The notes below the pieces were generated by a model. It was not told the DNA's origin. It worked only from the letters and a program-made list of their open reading frames with translations, and ran no database searches. Source: JADGNF01 sp964582085 (GTDB taxonomy: Archaea; Thermoproteota; Bathyarchaeia; Bathyarchaeales; Bathycorpusculaceae). From it: DNA of 64,000 nucleotides. Location: the NCBI GenBank assembly GCA_964582085.1, contig CAZOPV010000006.1:44983-108982 (forward strand). The letters run 5' to 3'. This document shows positions 17,940 to 26,482 of the stretch, piece by piece (the first letter of the stretch is position 1; every line of letters begins with the position of its first letter). The position numbers were made by a program, and so were the translations under genes.

Positions 17940-18860
17940 TTAGGTTATTCTTGCTGCTGTGTCTATGTTGATGCCGTTTTCGTCGGTTGTGAATGTTAGC
18001 ACCAGTGGCTTTAGGAGGCCTTTCATTTTTCTTATTGTGAGGTTATTTTCGAATTCGTGTGGTCCTTGTTTGAGTGTGAATTCTATGACGCCGTCTGCTA
18101 AGTTTTTGAGGGCGTTTATTTGGTTTTCTGCGTGGATGCCTATAGGTATCACTGCAAAGTGTAGCCCTCCGTGGGTGCGTGTGACTGCTCTCCAGTAGAG
18201 CATGAGGTTGCTGATTTCTTTTGTGTCGTAGTTGGAGAGTAAATGTCCCAGTTCGATGGTTGTCCAGTAGCCTTCTTTGGTTTTTGTTAGGAGGTCTGTT
18301 TTGAGTGCGTTTAGTCCTGTGGTTAATTTTATGCTGTTTCTGTTTGTGAGTCTTTTTGGGGAGAGGTCGGCTAGTTGTTGTAGGTCTGGAGTTTGTATGT
18401 CAATGAATTTCCAGTTTTCACTGTTTACGGCGTCTTTTATTGTCCAGTTGAATTTTTCCATTTTTTCTTGGATGTCTATGCTTAAGGTTTCAGCGAGGTA
18501 GCAGGCGGTTTTTCCGTTTTCCAAGGTGTGGTTGTATAGGATTTGCTGGGTGAAGACGTCGTAATTGCTGCCTACTTCGCCGCAAATGAGGATGAGACAG
18601 TGGTCAGGTATGCCTCCGCCTAAAGCGGCATCTATGCCTGATATGCCTGTGCTGACAATTTTTTGGGCGGCGTTTTCTGTTTTGGTCATGAGCTGCTCCG
18701 GCTCTTGCTTCTCTTCGCGAGGGACGCGTTGAGGGGGTTCCCCGATTTTTGGAAGCGGCGGGGGCGTTTCCTCTTTGGGTTCGTAACGTGCAAAGGTTTC
18801 TTCTATCACGTCACGCGTCCGCTTCTTCTGTACGGTGTTTTGGTCGGAGTTTTTACTCAT
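17940..18860 (-). CDS. KaiC/RAD55-like protein without a functional P-loop
   Basis: The 306-residue protein starts with a charged, Pro-rich, probably disordered tail (about 1-70). A KaiC-family core follows, opening with the family signature STGISGIDAALGGGIPD. Where the P-loop should read GxxGxGKT, the sequence is CGEVGSNYDVF, so the Lys and Thr that bind ATP are absent. The Walker B region is also altered (GYWTTIELGH). The length and fold pattern (QQILYNHTLENGKTACYLAETL) are otherwise kept, and the frame is intact, so it is not simply decaying. It may act as a regulatory partner of the intact KaiC proteins or of the pilus motor. Confidence 0.75.
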   Translation of the reverse strand: MSKNSDQNTVQKKRTRDVIEETFARYEPKEETPPPLPKIGEPPQRVPREEKQEPEQLMTKTENAAQKIVSTGISGIDAALGGGIPDHCLILICGEVGSNYDVFTQQILYNHTLENGKTACYLAETLSIDIQEKMEKFNWTIKDAVNSENWKFIDIQTPDLQQLADLSPKRLTNRNSIKLTTGLNALKTDLLTKTKEGYWTTIELGHLLSNYDTKEISNLMLYWRAVTRTHGGLHFAVIPIGIHAENQINALKNLADGVIEFTLKQGPHEFENNLTIRKMKGLLKPLVLTFTTDENGINIDTAARIT

Positions 18861-19044
18861 GGCAAGTAACCTGACTTAAATTTTATTTTTTTCAGTAAGA
18901 AACTTGAGGGGTTGATGAATGCGCGTCTTTGGCGTCAGCAGCAAGAGATAAAGAACGACCAGGCAGGACATATGGAAATGGATATTTTATCATCCCTGAA
19001 CCTGCCTCGGTCTCTCTTGTTATGTGGCTTTTTTTCCTCTTTTA

Positions 19045-19575
19045 TTACCACTCGCCGGGCGTGTAGTAAGTGCCTTCAACCACGAAACCAGTGCTCGTTA
19101 CCAGTTTCAGCGTATAAGCAGTGTTCACGGCAAGATCAGTTCGTATGGTTACGGTTTTTGTTGTTTCTGGTATTGGCAATGAGAGACCACCAGATTTAAA
19201 ACCAATCGAGGCTGTCCAAGTTGTGGCGTTTGTGAAGCCTGAGTTTAGGACGTCGCCCTGTGGGACAGTCAGGCTGCTTACTGATTCGCTGATTATGATT
19301 TGGCTTCCCTTTACGAGGTGGATGGCTTCAATTGTAGCTGCTACTGAGCCGGTGTTTCTTATGCTCACATAGATACCATATGTGTTGTCTGTCGTGTTTT
19401 TGCCGAAATAGACTGCGTCGAGTTTTATTCCTGTTTGGGCTTGCTGGGATTGGTTGGTTGCCAGCGACATGGTCCACGTGTATGTTACTATCGCAGCTGC
19501 TACGGCTATGGCTACGAGAAGCAACGTGGCTATGATTGGGCTAACTCCGCGCCGATTTAGTTTGAGTTTTTGCAT
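19045..19575 (-). CDS. Archaeal type IV pilin with class III signal peptide
   Basis: A protein of about 176 residues opening MQKLKLNRRGVSPIIATLLL, the archetypal archaeal pilin N-terminus. The prepilin peptidase would cut near RRG, and the helix VSPIIATLLLVAIAVAAAIV forms the filament core and transient membrane anchor. The rest is a beta-rich head with Thr/Ser/Asn. ATG 19575 is chosen over an in-frame TTG at 19593 because GGAGG lies 11 bases upstream at 19587-19591. Its likely assembly machine is the ATPase/platform set at 12.2-15.5 kb. An inverted repeat lies upstream. Confidence 0.92.
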   Translation of the reverse strand: MQKLKLNRRGVSPIIATLLLVAIAVAAAIVTYTWTMSLATNQSQQAQTGIKLDAVYFGKNTTDNTYGIYVSIRNTGSVAATIEAIHLVKGSQIIISESVSSLTVPQGDVLNSGFTNATTWTASIGFKSGGLSLPIPETTKTVTIRTDLAVNTAYTLKLVTSTGFVVEGTYYTPGEW

Positions 19576-19653
19576 TTTTGTTTTTTCCTCCAATTTGTTT
19601 AGTTTAATCTTATGTGGATCTTGCGCTTAAAGGTGGTGCTGCCGCAAGTGTAT

Positions 19654-19685
19654 GTTAATTGTATTTCATTTGTACTACAATTAAC
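19654..19685. repeat. Perfect 10-bp inverted repeat upstream of pilin gene
   Basis: GTTAATTGTA (19654-19663) and TACAATTAAC (19676-19685) are exact reverse complements separated by 12 bases. The centre lies about 95 bases upstream of the pilin ATG and about 260 bases upstream of the divergent KaiC gene. The arm spacing of about two helical turns centre to centre fits a dimeric regulator operator better than an RNA terminator. It lies in the otherwise gene-free stretch 19576-19929. Confidence 0.45.
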
Positions 19686-19883
19686 TTACAAACGAAAAAC
19701 TTCAGAAAAATAAGCAAAAAAACGTAAATTTTAAACAAATAAAAACTGAACATTAACAAAAATAGAGCATAAACCAGCAATGTGAATTAACCTCTACACT
19801 GCCCTTGTCAGCAAAAACAGTGCCTCAAAAACAATCCAAATGTACGTCAACGCCAACACGTCAAGTCGCCCCATCTAAACAAC

Positions 19884-19893
19884 AATATAAATA
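19884..19893 (+). promoter_or_regulatory. TATA box of KaiC ATPase gene
   Basis: AATATAAATA is a strong archaeal TATA element. Initiation about 25 bases downstream (near 19914) would leave a leader of about 15 bases containing GAGAGGC before ATG 19930. Confidence 0.65.
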
Positions 19894-19929
19894 CATCATG
19901 CACCAAAATAGACTAAAGAGAGGCAAAAC

Positions 19930-20646
19930 ATGAGCCAACGTGTACCTACAGGTATCAAAGGTTTTGACGAACTCGTCGAAGGCGGCTTCCCAAACGAGAG
20001 CCTAATTCTAATGGCAGGCGAACCGGGTGCAGGAAAAACAACCTTCTCAGCCCAATTTCTCTACGAAGGCGCAACCAACTTTGGAGAAAGAGGCGTCTAC
20101 GTATGTTTCGCTGAAACAAAAAAGGCCCTCCTCCGCAACATGCTCCGGTTCGGGTGGGACTTTGAGCGTCTCGAACTAGAAAAACGCTGTCTCGTTTTAG
20201 ACCTCTCCACCTCAAAAGAAGCAGGTATCCAAAACAACCTTGACATTATGTTGCGCGAAGTCACAGCTCTAAAAGCTAAAAGACTCGTCATAGACTCCTT
20301 CACATCCATGGCTATGGCCATGAAAGAAAGCATAGAAATACGCCACCTTGCACACTTACTCTACAAATTTCTCCAAAGCGTAGGCTGCACAACCGTCATG
20401 ATCTCCGACACGCCATGGGGCTCAAAAAAAATAGGCTCCGGCATCGAGGAATTCATAGCTGACGGCATAATCCTTATGCACACATACTTCAACAAAACCG
20501 GCGAACTCAACAGAAAACTCCGCATCATCAAAATGCGAAACACCAAACACTCACTGATGACCCACAAATACCATATCCTCTCCACAGGAATCAACATTTC
20601 ACCAGCCGAAACAACAAAACAAAAAGGAGAAAGAAAAGGTGCCTAA
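19930..20646 (+). CDS. KaiC/RAD55-family ATPase (signalling hub type)
   Basis: A 238-residue single-domain RecA-like ATPase. It shows the family opening VPTGIKGFDELVEGGFP, Walker A GEPGAGKTTF (about 31-40), a Walker B-type strand RLVIDSFTS and the C-terminal KMRNTKHS segment typical of archaeal KaiC-like proteins. Such proteins are proposed to integrate sensory signals by protein contacts and ATP turnover. It overlaps the next small gene by eight bases, so the two are translationally coupled. A pilin and a P-loop-less KaiC relative lie on the other side of its promoter. Confidence 0.92.
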   Translation: MSQRVPTGIKGFDELVEGGFPNESLILMAGEPGAGKTTFSAQFLYEGATNFGERGVYVCFAETKKALLRNMLRFGWDFERLELEKRCLVLDLSTSKEAGIQNNLDIMLREVTALKAKRLVIDSFTSMAMAMKESIEIRHLAHLLYKFLQSVGCTTVMISDTPWGSKKIGSGIEEFIADGIILMHTYFNKTGELNRKLRIIKMRNTKHSLMTHKYHILSTGINISPAETTKQKGERKGA

Positions 20647-20854
20647 AATCAAATCAGAAACCAAAGACTCCATAATCTACCTCCGCATAACGAACACGAT
20701 AAAAAGCCTTGTAACCTACCAAGCAACTCAAGAAGGCATAACCCCTTCAGAGTGGCTTCGGAAAATTATAATAAAAGAACTCCGAGAACGCAATGCCCTA
20801 CCCGCTACGTTCAAAGTGCCCACAGTCCCAAGAACACTCGAAGACCAACAATAG
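20639..20854 (+). CDS. Small ribbon-helix-helix-like protein coupled to KaiC ATPase
   Basis: A 71-residue protein starting at GTG 20639 inside the end of the KaiC gene, with AAAAGG just ahead. The text DSIIYLRITNTIKSLVTYQA, then ITPSEWLRKIIIKELRE, gives a beta-strand followed by two helices, the plan of ribbon-helix-helix DNA-binding proteins such as Arc/CopG. The C-terminal tail is Pro/Thr-rich. Overlap with the ATPase gene suggests a joint function, possibly as a DNA-binding output of the ATPase; this is inference. Confidence 0.65.
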   Translation: MPKIKSETKDSIIYLRITNTIKSLVTYQATQEGITPSEWLRKIIIKELRERNALPATFKVPTVPRTLEDQQ

Positions 20855-20874
20855 CAGTATGCTGTTCCAGTTAG

Positions 20875-22530
20875 TTAAGGCGCCACTTGCACTACGGCAC
20901 CACAATACGCTGAAGTTATTGAAGGTGAAAAATTCGGGTAATATGCGGTAATTGCCAAATTATACAGTGTAGTTGCCAAAACTGCAGGCGTAATAGCGCT
21001 AAACTGGTAAACTAAGTAGTTGCCGCCTGCAAGGGTTGAAGAAGATGATTCTACAGAAATTCTCCACGAACCATCCTCCTGCTGCGTTATTAATTGAGAG
21101 CTATAGTTCCACCCAGTTTGAGCACCTGCAGTTACATTACGCCACCCTGTGGGAATTTGCAAAAGCAGATTAATTTTCGAAGTTAAGGTATCTGCACCAG
21201 CGCTATTATAAATCACCACATTGAAGGTCTGGTTAGACGAGGGTAAAACATTTGAAAGACAATACTGCCTATTTGATAGCGGAGTATTTGGTGTTCTGGT
21301 AAGATATACGTTGATAGCGGGATACGTGTTAGCTGTGGAGGTTGCAAAATTCTTAAGAAATCTGCCTTCAGTAGTTATTGCTTCTACCGTAACCTGTGTT
21401 TCAATCACCTCAACGTTGTCAATTTCAACAGTGAAGGTGAAATTATAAACAGAAAGCGGTGGTATCGTTATCGGTGCACTACCTGCCCTGCCAGCCTCCC
21501 AAAAAACACCTGAATATACCCCAGAGGATCTCCGTGCATACCACCCAGTTGCAGGGTTCACGCCGGTTAAAGAGTTTGGATCAAAAATGTTCAAGGCTGT
21601 TGATATCACAGCTACAGAATAGACCGTAATGGAACGATTATAAGGGTTAGCCAAGGCGACACCCCAATAGGTGAGAACGCCATCGGTAGTATCAAGAAGC
21701 GCAGGTATACTACCAAACGCATCTAAATGTATCAGCGGCATAGATGTAACTTCCGCCGAAACCTGCAACGAGGTCGCATAGATCGTAGTCATGGCGTAAT
21801 TGCCTGCAGGAGCGCCAACAAACGACCCGTTTAACGTAGAACTTAAACCTGAGCCAGTTACCTTGTAAACGTAAACAAAATAGGCAGCGCTTCCAGCAGG
21901 CAACAACTCTATAATTGGAGGGTTAGGACCATCTACTAATTCCAAACTTGATGGCGGATTTACATCCAGTGTAGGAGTCAAATTATAAATGTTGTTTCCT
22001 GACGTGTCGTTGTTGGTTACGCATAAAATGACTGTCACGTTATTACCAATATAGTTGGTGGAAGTTGCCATTATGCTAATCCGCGCTTTAATCGAAGCCA
22101 CTATATTGTAACTAGCAACATTACCCCTTTCAGTAACGACGCGTACAGCATAATTCTTACCAGAAGTCAATGGTAGGCTTGTAACGTTACTTATAGACAT
22201 GCCTGGAGTAATGTAAAGACTAGAAAAATTAACTGAGAGATGTTCATTGTTAGTTTGGTTAATTATCCATAAACGCATGAGCCTAGCTGTAACAGAGCCT
22301 TGATTGGTAATGTTAAGAACCAAATGATTATCAGAATTTAAATAAGCCGCAGTTATCACAACGTGCTCCTGAGAACGTTCAGTATCCAAACGCCGCATCC
22401 TCTCTTGGATTTGATAAACCTCAGTGAGAAACGCCGCCATCAAAACAATTAAACTGAGAAACAGCACCGCACCTATGGCTGTCGCTTGGCCGCGCTTTGA
22501 CTGCCTAAAGCGCCGCAAATTCTTCAGCAA
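20875..22530 (-). CDS. Large pilin-like surface protein
   Basis: A 551-residue protein starting at TTG 22530, preceded by GAGGGGA. A basic leader (RRFRQSKRGQATAIG) leads into a single hydrophobic helix (AVLFLSLIVLMAAFLTEVY, about residues 21-39). A long extracytoplasmic part of repeated beta-sandwich text follows, rich in Asn/Thr/Ser with many N-glycosylation sequons and NxxT motifs. The leader has the KRGQ pattern of class III signal peptides. It lies downstream of the mannosyltransferase gene on the same strand. Probably a large surface or pilus-associated adhesin. Confidence 0.75.
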   Translation of the reverse strand: MLKNLRRFRQSKRGQATAIGAVLFLSLIVLMAAFLTEVYQIQERMRRLDTERSQEHVVITAAYLNSDNHLVLNITNQGSVTARLMRLWIINQTNNEHLSVNFSSLYITPGMSISNVTSLPLTSGKNYAVRVVTERGNVASYNIVASIKARISIMATSTNYIGNNVTVILCVTNNDTSGNNIYNLTPTLDVNPPSSLELVDGPNPPIIELLPAGSAAYFVYVYKVTGSGLSSTLNGSFVGAPAGNYAMTTIYATSLQVSAEVTSMPLIHLDAFGSIPALLDTTDGVLTYWGVALANPYNRSITVYSVAVISTALNIFDPNSLTGVNPATGWYARRSSGVYSGVFWEAGRAGSAPITIPPLSVYNFTFTVEIDNVEVIETQVTVEAITTEGRFLKNFATSTANTYPAINVYLTRTPNTPLSNRQYCLSNVLPSSNQTFNVVIYNSAGADTLTSKINLLLQIPTGWRNVTAGAQTGWNYSSQLITQQEDGSWRISVESSSSTLAGGNYLVYQFSAITPAVLATTLYNLAITAYYPNFSPSITSAYCGAVVQVAP

Positions 22531-22735
22531 GAAATCCCCTCAACATCCAAGAGCTCTGCAAGCAAATTATCAGTTCGCCCCAGCAGTAATGTCCATTTTT
22601 TACATCATTGAGAATAATAATTGCTACTATTAATAAAACTAATTCCGTCAGACATCAAAACTACACAACAACACTATCCTCGGGAAACCAGACTGACAAA
22701 GAAGCAAACAACGTAAGCCCGCCCAAAGCGCGTTG

Positions 22736-24082
22736 CTACCGTAGGAGCACCACAGGAAAGAAAGCAAAAAAGAAAACCACAGTTACCAACAGTTGGACAA
22801 CCAACGCTCCCTTCTTTATTCTATCTGAAAGCGGAAGGCTACGCCAGAAGTAAGGAATCCCCAAAGCCAAAGCGGGGATCGTATAGATAAAATAATAATT
22901 GAACGTCATGCGCTGCACAAACAACCCAAACAAGAACCACGGCAAATACGTCGCAGTTATCCAAGAAATATAAAACAAGGCCACCTTGACGTTACTTTTC
23001 TTTAAAAGACTCCAAAGCGCCACAGCCAAAATGGGAACCAGCATATACGCAACCGTAGGCGTCACCTGAGAAACATAGTCCACAGTAACCTTTGAAACAT
23101 TATCCGAAGTCACCGCCACCGAGAAGTAATGCGGCGAATTGAATACGTCGCCAATTGGCAGTATCCACGACCATGGTGGACGGTAATTTGCTTCTGTAGT
23201 GTTAATGGTGGGCGCTAAACCTGAAAAGTAACCAAATGCAAACAACATATGCTCAACAGGGTTAGTTATGTAATTTGACACCGTAAAATTGGAAGTCGAC
23301 GTTATCGTCGTTAAAGTGGCACCATTCGCGTCAACAACAATGTTTTCATTTATGTTCTGCACAAGAACCGTCGAAGTCGTCGGCTTATAGACTACGTCAT
23401 AAACCCAAAGTCCTCCTCCACCAACCAAAAGAAGCACCAAAAAGAAAGAACCAAATTTTTGGATGTTCACTTTGCTTAAATGCTTCTTTAGTGAAAGGTG
23501 AGTTAGTATGTGATAAATAAAAACAGCGCCAATTAAAAGTAGCGCCAGTTCCTTCATCAAGAACGCCACGCCGAAGGCAACAGCAGACCACTTGTACCGC
23601 TTAGCAAAATAAAGTTCAATGCCCAAGAGCCCAAACAAAATCGCAGGCAAATCTAAAATAAAAATTGAACCATTAACAAAATACATGACATCAAACGAGA
23701 GAAAAGCCGTAGCCAACAAGGCATACTTGCCATCTAGGAACCGTCTTGCGATTAAATAGAAAACGTAAAGCGACAAAACCGACATAACAACTATCGGTAA
23801 TCGCCATGCCAACCAATAATTCCCAAAAACCGCGATTGACAACCCAACAACGATCTTCGCCAGGGGCGTATGCTCAGCATTAGCCGCCTCCAAATGAAGC
23901 GTCTTCAAAGCAGCAGGGACATAATGTGCCTCATCAAAAACGTAGCCGTCAGAGGGCGTAGACATAATAAGGAAATGCAACGCCAAAACCAAAAGAAGCA
24001 AATAACCTATGTTAAACTTCTTCAAAAACGCTTGCGTCTTATTCCACACGGAATATAAATCTAACTCCAGTTTTATGCTCAA
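22736..24082 (-). CDS. Dolichyl-phosphate-mannose--protein mannosyltransferase-like (GT39/PMT)
   Basis: A 448-residue multi-pass membrane glycosyltransferase of the PMT/ArnT superfamily. The first extracytoplasmic loop holds the catalytic-type acidic motif GYVFDEAHYVP followed by EHTPLAKIVVG, diagnostic for PMT-like enzymes, and about ten hydrophobic helices follow. PMTs transfer mannose from dolichyl phosphate to Ser/Thr of secreted proteins. It starts at TTG 24082, which coincides with the predicted transcription start of the TATA box at 24099-24114. The GT2 gene next door would supply the lipid-linked sugar, and Thr-rich proteins nearby are likely substrates. Confidence 0.85.
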   Translation of the reverse strand: MSIKLELDLYSVWNKTQAFLKKFNIGYLLLLVLALHFLIMSTPSDGYVFDEAHYVPAALKTLHLEAANAEHTPLAKIVVGLSIAVFGNYWLAWRLPIVVMSVLSLYVFYLIARRFLDGKYALLATAFLSFDVMYFVNGSIFILDLPAILFGLLGIELYFAKRYKWSAVAFGVAFLMKELALLLIGAVFIYHILTHLSLKKHLSKVNIQKFGSFFLVLLLVGGGGLWVYDVVYKPTTSTVLVQNINENIVVDANGATLTTITSTSNFTVSNYITNPVEHMLFAFGYFSGLAPTINTTEANYRPPWSWILPIGDVFNSPHYFSVAVTSDNVSKVTVDYVSQVTPTVAYMLVPILAVALWSLLKKSNVKVALFYISWITATYLPWFLFGLFVQRMTFNYYFIYTIPALALGIPYFWRSLPLSDRIKKGALVVQLLVTVVFFFAFFPVVLLR

Positions 24083-24098
24083 CGTGCAGCTCAGCTTC

Positions 24099-24114
24099 CG
24101 TTTTATATAAAGCT
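24099..24114 (-). promoter_or_regulatory. TATA box of PMT-like gene (leaderless)
   Basis: On the minus strand AGCTTTATATAAAACG carries the core TTATATAA (24103-24110). Expected initiation falls at about 24080-24084, on the TTG start codon itself, so the transcript is probably leaderless. Confidence 0.6.
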
Positions 24115-24134
24115 ACGCGCAAATAAACTTTTTT

Positions 24135-24737
24135 TTATATCACTCTGCAGAGGAACAGTTTTCCTATAAAAACAATTGTCTGTAAGCCATCACGGATATT
24201 GCGAAGTTTAACATAATTCCCCAACTTGCTTTTCGCAAACACAATCGGGTACTCAGCTATGGTGAACCTGTGATTTGCCTGCATCAAAATCGAAACCCCA
24301 ATTTTGTACCCCACAGTCTCAATACGTAACTGATCCAGCACCGATTTCTTGATCACTATAAACCCACTCATCACATCAGAGATTTCCTGTAGTCCAAGAA
24401 GAAGCCGAGTGCATTTGCAGAAAAACCTGCTAATCAACCGCCTTATCAGCAAATCATCAGACCGCGCCCCAACAACATAACGCGAACCTATCACTATATC
24501 CGCCCGCTTCAAAAGATTAAACATACCCTGAAAATAAACAGGATTATGTGATCCGTCACAATCCATAATCACAACAACATCCCCTTTAGCCTTATTAAAA
24601 CCCGACAGAACCGCATTCACATAAGATGGCTCAGTCTGAACAAGAATTTCATAATCCCCTTTCATGCCAGCTTCAATTGACTCAAGCAAAGACCGCATTA
24701 ACGTCGGCTTAAGCGAAGGAATCACAACAGAGATCAT
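24135..24737 (-). CDS. GT2 glycosyltransferase, dolichyl-phosphate mannose synthase-like
   Basis: A family 2 glycosyltransferase of about 200 residues. It opens MISVVIPSLKPT, carries the DxD-type metal motif VVIMDCDGSHNP (about residues 68-79), the acceptor-site text ADIVIGSRYV and the conserved DVMSGFIVIKK. This matches the catalytic domain of dolichyl-phosphate mannose synthase, without the C-terminal membrane segments of longer forms. ATG 24737 is preferred over a GTG at 24746 because it sits about 25 bases from the TATA box. It lies 52 bases ahead of the PMT-like gene, which would use its product. Confidence 0.85.
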   Translation of the reverse strand: MISVVIPSLKPTLMRSLLESIEAGMKGDYEILVQTEPSYVNAVLSGFNKAKGDVVVIMDCDGSHNPVYFQGMFNLLKRADIVIGSRYVVGARSDDLLIRRLISRFFCKCTRLLLGLQEISDVMSGFIVIKKSVLDQLRIETVGYKIGVSILMQANHRFTIAEYPIVFAKSKLGNYVKLRNIRDGLQTIVFIGKLFLCRVI

Positions 24738-24756
24738 ACAAGACACACGTTTGATA

Positions 24757-24770
24757 GCTTTTATAACAAA
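24757..24770 (-). promoter_or_regulatory. TATA box of GT2 gene (leaderless)
   Basis: On the minus strand TTTGTTATAAAAGC has its core at 24761-24766. Initiation about 25 bases downstream falls on ATG 24737, which supports that start and a leaderless transcript. Confidence 0.6.
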
Positions 24771-24951
24771 GGTACTGATACTTCTTACTTGTGGTCAAAC
24801 TAAAGTAAAAACCCTCAAACAGTACAGGAAACAATTCAACTATGAACAAGCTAACACGCTCATTCAACAGCAAAGCAACATGCTTCACCACCCTAAAACA
24901 CCGCAGGTACCTCTTTAAATGGGGTACCAAAAAAAGAAGGCGCACAGACAA

Positions 24952-25926
24952 ATGCGAATAGCCTTCTGTCACCACCTATCTTTAGGATACTACGGCGGAG
25001 GAGAAAAATGGGTCATAAACGTAGCCAAAGAATTATCCCGCAGAGCATACCACGTTGAAATATTCGCGCTACCCTTCATGCTAGAAGGAAAAGCAAAAAT
25101 CAACCCAACCGAAGAATTAGAAGACATCCCATACCAAGAACGCATAAACCACAAAGTGAAGGCAGACATAGTTTACGTCACATATAACCCACTTAACTGG
25201 CTCAACTTTCAAACAACTACACCAAGAATAGCAGGAATTCACGCACAAACATACTGGACAAAAATAAACCCCAGATACGGCTTCAAACCCAACCTCGCCA
25301 ACATGCTGCACAAAATAAACGGCAACTTTGAACTAAAACGCTTCAACGCAGTCCACATGGTAACCAACGCCTACAAAATAACACACTCAAGAGTCTACTA
25401 CATCCCAAACTTTGTCGACAGCCAAACCTACAAACCAACCCAAAACAAAGACCCAGACTTCACGGTAGTCTACTCAAGCAGACTAGTCTGGCAAAAAGGC
25501 TGGCAAGTATTCCAGGAAGCAATTAAGCATTTAGAAAAATACGAAAAACGCATCAAAACAAAAGTCGCCGCAAGTAAAATCAAAGAACAAGACATGCCAG
25601 AGTTTTTATCCCGATCACACGTAGCTCTCCTACCAAGCGAAGTAGACACCTTCGGATTAGCCATCGTAGAAGCACTCCTATGCGGAACCCCAGTTATCAC
25701 AACATCATTAACCACACACAAAGCACTACAGCTACCCTTGATCTACGCAGATTCAGCTAAAACGTTCGCAGAAGAAACCAGAAAACTCTGCAATTTATGG
25801 TACAACAACAAAGAAAAATACTTCAAGTTGGCTCAACACTGCAGACAACAAGCCCTAAAATACGACAAAAACAACATCATGAACAAACTAGAAAACATGT
25901 TCGAGGAAGTGTACAACAAACCTTGA
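24952..25926 (+). CDS. GT4 family glycosyltransferase
   Basis: A retaining glycosyltransferase of about 324 residues with the GT-B fold. It opens MRIAFCHHLSLGYYGGGEKW, has the central VVYSSRLVWQKGW (C-terminal Rossmann start) and the donor-site EX7E motif EVDTFGLAIVEALLCG. It probably extends a surface glycan or glycolipid. ATG 24952 begins the conserved text; an in-frame ATG at 24919 overlaps the TATA-like CTCTTTAAAT (24910-24919). Its stop overlaps the start of the methyltransferase gene by four bases. Codons here are strongly A/C-rich on the coding strand. Confidence 0.88.
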   Translation: MRIAFCHHLSLGYYGGGEKWVINVAKELSRRAYHVEIFALPFMLEGKAKINPTEELEDIPYQERINHKVKADIVYVTYNPLNWLNFQTTTPRIAGIHAQTYWTKINPRYGFKPNLANMLHKINGNFELKRFNAVHMVTNAYKITHSRVYYIPNFVDSQTYKPTQNKDPDFTVVYSSRLVWQKGWQVFQEAIKHLEKYEKRIKTKVAASKIKEQDMPEFLSRSHVALLPSEVDTFGLAIVEALLCGTPVITTSLTTHKALQLPLIYADSAKTFAEETRKLCNLWYNNKEKYFKLAQHCRQQALKYDKNNIMNKLENMFEEVYNKP

Positions 25927-26456
25927 CTACAACAGAACCACGCATACTAAATTTAGGCTGCGGAAACCAAACCTACGGCACATACCGCGTAGATATCACA
26001 CCCACAAAAACCACAACCCACGTCTTCGACGTAGAAAAAGGCCTGGTGTTCCCTGACTCTTACTTTGACGAGGTCTACGAACAAAACCTCTTCGAACACC
26101 TAAAAAACCCCAACTTTCACCTAATGGAAATCCGCCGCGTCCTTAAACCAGGTGGCCGTCTAACGTTGATAACAGACAACGCTGCCTGCATCAGATACTA
26201 CCTGCTCAGAACACACACAGGCGGTTACATGGGGCACCGGAATTTACTAACCCGCAGCAGCGATAAGCACTACGCTATATACACAAAGGAACACCTAAAA
26301 AATCATGTTGTAAGCGCTGGCTTCGAAGTCGTGAGCATACACTTCGTGGAAACCGACTACGTTACGCGGTTTATGGACAAGTTGTTCAGAAAAATTTTTT
26401 TTCCGCTCAAAAGTTTAACCTATCCCAGAATTTGCGTGGTCAGCAAGAAAATTTAA
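25923..26456 (+). CDS. SAM-dependent methyltransferase (class I)
   Basis: A methyltransferase of about 177 residues coupled to the GT4 gene. Motif I reads RILNLGCGNQTYGTYRVD, followed by the DEVYEQNLFEHL acidic/post-II region and RRVLKPGGRLTLI, typical of type 11 methyltransferases. The TTG at 25923 forms a TTGA overlap with the preceding stop. GTG 25911 is another option, and the frame is open further upstream within the GT4 gene, but that text is not methyltransferase-like. It probably methylates a sugar or lipid product of the adjacent transferase. Confidence 0.78.
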   Translation: MTTTEPRILNLGCGNQTYGTYRVDITPTKTTTHVFDVEKGLVFPDSYFDEVYEQNLFEHLKNPNFHLMEIRRVLKPGGRLTLITDNAACIRYYLLRTHTGGYMGHRNLLTRSSDKHYAIYTKEHLKNHVVSAGFEVVSIHFVETDYVTRFMDKLFRKIFFPLKSLTYPRICVVSKKI

Positions 26457-26482
26457 AACTCCAAACGTATTGTCTTGCATAC

